Position numbers and translations under genes: made by a program. From Rubripirellula sp. (lineage in GTDB: Bacteria > Planctomycetota > Planctomycetia > Pirellulales > Pirellulaceae): a stretch of DNA of 8,403 bases. Positions 6,997 through 8,403 of the stretch are shown here, piece after piece. The stretch spans positions 1-8,403 of the forward strand of contig JARFQX010000918.1 of the NCBI GenBank assembly GCA_029287555.1, in the 5' to 3' direction. How positions within the stretch are numbered: the stretch's first letter is position 1; every line of letters begins with the position of its first letter. The notes beneath the pieces are model-generated. The model worked only from the letters and a program-made list of their open reading frames with translations. It made no database searches and had not been told where the DNA came from.

Positions 6997-7482
6997 CGAC
7001 CAGAAGACATCGAACAGTTAATCCAAGAGCTGGATCGACTGGCGGCTTCAAAGGTCGGGGTGATCCTCAAAATCGAAACTCGGTTAGGGTTCGAGAATCT
7101 GTTCCGGATACTGCTAGCCGCACTGCAGCGGCCGCCGGTAGCGGTCATGATTGCGCGGGGCGATCTTGGCGTGGAAGTCGGTTTCGAAAGGATGTCGGAG
7201 GTTCAGGAGGAAATCCTGCTGCTTTGCCAGGCGGCGCATGTCCCAGCGATCTGGGCAACTCAAGTACTCGAGTCACTCGCTAAGGGAGGGGTCCCCTCGC
7301 GCGGCGAGGTCACCGATGCAGCAATGTCCAGTCGCGCCGAGTGTGTGATGCTTAACAAGGGCCCGTACATCGAGCAGACGATGGAATTCCTAAGCGGGAT
7401 TCTTAGCCGCATGCAAGAGAATCACGCCAAGAACAGGGCCACGTTACGAAAGCTACGCATCACTGATCTCCAGCACGAGTAA
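6997..7482 (+). pseudogene. C-terminal part of the interrupted pyruvate kinase
   Basis: Directly after the TAA, the same frame continues with RPEDIEQLIQELDRL and the rest of the barrel: VGVILKIET with the catalytic Lys490 and metal ligand Glu492 (numbering through the stop), MIARGDLGVEV with Asp521, IWATQVLES, then SRGEVTDAAMSS and ECVMLNKGPY. It ends at TAA 7480-7482 soon after the barrel, so the usual C-terminal regulatory domain of about 120 residues is absent. Read through, the protein would be 626 residues. There is no start codon or ribosome site between the TAA and the conserved block. The first possible start, the GTG at 7060, falls inside the strand carrying the catalytic lysine, so a separate functional 140-residue protein is unlikely. 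The frame is otherwise undamaged, which argues that the interruption is recent, an artefact, or read through. Confidence 0.8.
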
Positions 7483-7659
7483 CGCGAACAAACGGTGCTG
7501 GTTGCCGGTCCCTCATGGTTTTTAGTCGGCGCCAAACGGGCATTCTCAATTGGTGCAGTTCTTGGAACTTCTCTGCCGACGGTGACCCCTATACCTGCTT
7601 TGCGACGACGTAATTCTGATTGGACGGATTGAAGAGAGCAGGGCGCGAATTCGCGACCC
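7483..7659. other. Convergent intergenic region
   Basis: This 177-nt stretch lies between the 3' ends of the pyruvate kinase and the exchanger-like gene. It contains a short hairpin at its right edge (7641-7659, listed separately) and no T-run after any stem on either strand. I see no gene in it. Confidence 0.4.
7641..7659. terminator. Possible bidirectional transcription-stop hairpin between convergent genes
   Basis: GGGCGCG (7641-7647) pairs with CGCG-A-CCC (7652-7659, one bulged A at 7656) around an AATT loop, and its core is the perfect palindrome CGCGAATTCGCG. It lies next to the stop codon of the minus-strand gene and 159 nt after the kinase stop. No U-tract follows on either strand, so it is not a standard intrinsic terminator. 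The position is the main reason to suspect one. Confidence 0.3.
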
Positions 7660-8172
7660 CTACACGCTGAACAACGTAGACACCAACAGGTACGCGAGCA
7701 GTCCTATCGGATAGACCACACCCACGTTCGACATATTCGAACTGGCTAAATTGTCGAGCACTTCTTGCGTATCATTCAGCTCGTCCAGCCTGCCCTCACT
7801 TCGCGATGCTGCGAAGACCGCAAAGAAGGAGACCACTTCGGGGATGCTCGTGACAAAACCTAGTTCATCCACAAACCGTAGCTTGAACAGCTCTCGGACT
7901 TGCCGGTAGCGCGTCACCGCGAGCGACATTAGGATGACATTGATGATATTCGAACTGGCTATGTTCCATAAGCCAGCCTCCCAGACTCCTGCGAGTCCAG
8001 CGGAAACGAGACAGACCAACTCAGGAACCGATGTCGCGTACCCCGTGACCTGCCCGCGAGACGTGGCGCTCCAATTCAGTGCGTTGGCGATTTGATCGAT
8101 GCCACGAAGAAGACCAAACTTTACCAGTAAGACAATCGCTCCGGCCGAGACGATCATGATGAGGGCTGACAC
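7660..8172 (-). CDS. Shortened Na+/Ca2+ exchanger-like membrane protein (170 aa)
   Basis: Members of the cation/Ca2+ antiporter superfamily carry two inverted alpha-repeats, each with a (G)TSxPE motif and an SN motif that coordinate the ion. Here alpha-1 reads ATSVPELV (46-53, Glu51) followed by NIASSNIINV (70-79), and alpha-2 reads VTSIPEVV (107-114, Glu112) followed by NLASSNMSNVG (141-151). Both key glutamates and both SN pairs are kept. Family members usually have about 300-350 residues and ten membrane segments, with roughly 150 or more residues between the two glutamates; here the gap is 61. About three helices between the repeats appear to be missing, leaving about five. The GTG at 8170-8172 is chosen because GGAGG precedes it by 5 nt. 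An upstream ATG at 8295 would add 41 residues with no such site. The gene is convergent with pyruvate kinase. It may be a decayed exchanger or an unusual small variant; transport activity is not assured. Confidence 0.7.
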   Translation of the reverse strand: MSALIMIVSAGAIVLLVKFGLLRGIDQIANALNWSATSRGQVTGYATSVPELVCLVSAGLAGVWEAGLWNIASSNIINVILMSLAVTRYRQVRELFKLRFVDELGFVTSIPEVVSFFAVFAASRSEGRLDELNDTQEVLDNLASSNMSNVGVVYPIGLLAYLLVSTLFSV

Positions 8173-8177
8173 TTGCG

Positions 8178-8182
8178 CCTCC
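8178..8182 (-). promoter_or_regulatory. Ribosome binding site that decides the GTG start of the exchanger-like gene
   Basis: The minus strand reads GGAGG, then five bases (CGCAA), then GTG at 8172-8170. This is the clearest Shine-Dalgarno site in the window and overrules the longer frame opening at 8295. Confidence 0.65.
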
Positions 8183-8247
8183 GACTGAATTGAGCATACA
8201 GGCTGCCAATGCTCGAACGAAAGAAGCCTCAACGTCGACGCGGCAAG

Positions 8248-8273
8248 AAAAAAAATCCGTCGCGCCCCGCACG
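8248..8273 (-). terminator. Possible intrinsic terminator (minus strand)
   Basis: On the minus strand, CGTGCG and CGC-G-ACG (one bulged G) form a six-pair stem around a GGG loop (8273-8258), followed by GA and then eight T (8255-8248). This suits the end of a minus-strand transcript coming from the right, such as the frame that stops at 8332. The stem is short, so the call is tentative. Confidence 0.3.
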
Positions 8274-8403
8274 ATGAGGGATTTGCCGCTGCCAATTAGC
8301 AGGTGGCGACCAAAGGGAAGTCACCAACGGGTCATGCGTTGTCGCCTTCGGTGGAGGTACCAGTGTCTACAAGCGATTTCATGCCCCATCGCCAACCCGT
8401 GAT

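Larger units (their letters stand above)
8173..8403. other. Right-edge region without a supportable gene
   Basis: Apart from the ribosome site at 8178-8182, this 231-nt stretch shows only short arginine-rich frames on both strands, which do not look like protein. A minus-strand frame is open from the window edge to a stop at 8332-8334 (23 codons) and could be the end of a gene lying outside. A GTG-started plus-strand frame near 8302 runs off the edge and is equally undecidable. The promoter of the exchanger-like gene should be here, but I see no good box. Confidence 0.3.

Noticed and set aside
7060..7482. Independent 140-aa protein starting at GTG 7060
   Set aside because: The GTG is the valine of the conserved VILKIE strand of pyruvate kinase, and no ribosome site precedes it; this is a continuation of the upstream gene.
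7524..7582. GTCGGC and GCCGAC as arms of a terminator after the kinase
   Set aside because: The arms are only 6 nt with about 50 nt between them and no T-run; likely chance.
8173..8295. 41-residue N-terminal extension of the exchanger-like protein from ATG 8295
   Set aside because: The GTG at 8172 has GGAGG at ideal spacing, and the extension covers the T-rich stem-loop region with no exchanger similarity.
8190..8402. 70-codon plus-strand frame at the right edge
   Set aside because: It is arginine-rich, has no domain pattern and lies antisense to the upstream region of the exchanger-like gene.

Overview
The window looks like chromosomal DNA from a Planctomycetota bacterium, probably of the Pirellulaceae/Rhodopirellula type. 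The evidence is a moderately high GC content (by eye in the mid-50s percent), a tiny protein with the Asn-Pro-Tyr-Ser-Pro N-terminus common in that phylum, a secreted protein with a 'GVTPENNA' block that I associate with planctomycete hypothetical proteins, loose gene spacing and few strong Shine-Dalgarno sites. No rRNA, tRNA, CRISPR array, insertion sequence or phage gene is visible.

Left part (1-2771): a minus-strand gene for an 89-residue protein with two membrane segments and a C-terminal four-cysteine zinc ribbon. After a 213-nt divergent gap come three plus-strand genes: a secreted 189-residue protein, a 55-residue single-span membrane protein, and a secreted 460-residue protein that starts inside the stop codon of the 55-residue gene (ATGA overlap). 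None of these four has a function I can name.

Middle (2772-7482): a 251-nt gap containing a strong 29-nt inverted repeat leads into glycogen phosphorylase (glgP, intact and textbook-like). 65 nt further on is an atypical pyruvate kinase with a long N-terminal extension, an enlarged B domain and no C-terminal regulatory domain. Together they mark the entry of stored glucan into the sugar-phosphate pool and the last, pyruvate-forming step of glycolysis. The kinase reading frame is interrupted at 6994-6996 by a single in-frame TAA in the conserved 'SFV-x-RPEDI' segment. The remaining 161 codons continue in the same frame and carry the catalytic lysine and metal ligands. This is the most striking feature of the window: a recent nonsense mutation, a sequence error or a readthrough site.

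Right part (7483-8403): a convergent minus-strand gene encodes a very short Na+/Ca2+-exchanger-like membrane protein (170 residues from a GTG with a clear GGAGG site). It keeps both alpha-repeat signatures but lacks about three transmembrane helices between them. A small hairpin sits between the convergent genes. The last ~230 nt carry no gene I can support, only a possible minus-strand terminator.

I see no defence, mobile or secondary-metabolite system. The points worth following are the interrupted kinase, the shortened exchanger, the inverted repeat before glgP, and the small-protein/secreted-protein pair.
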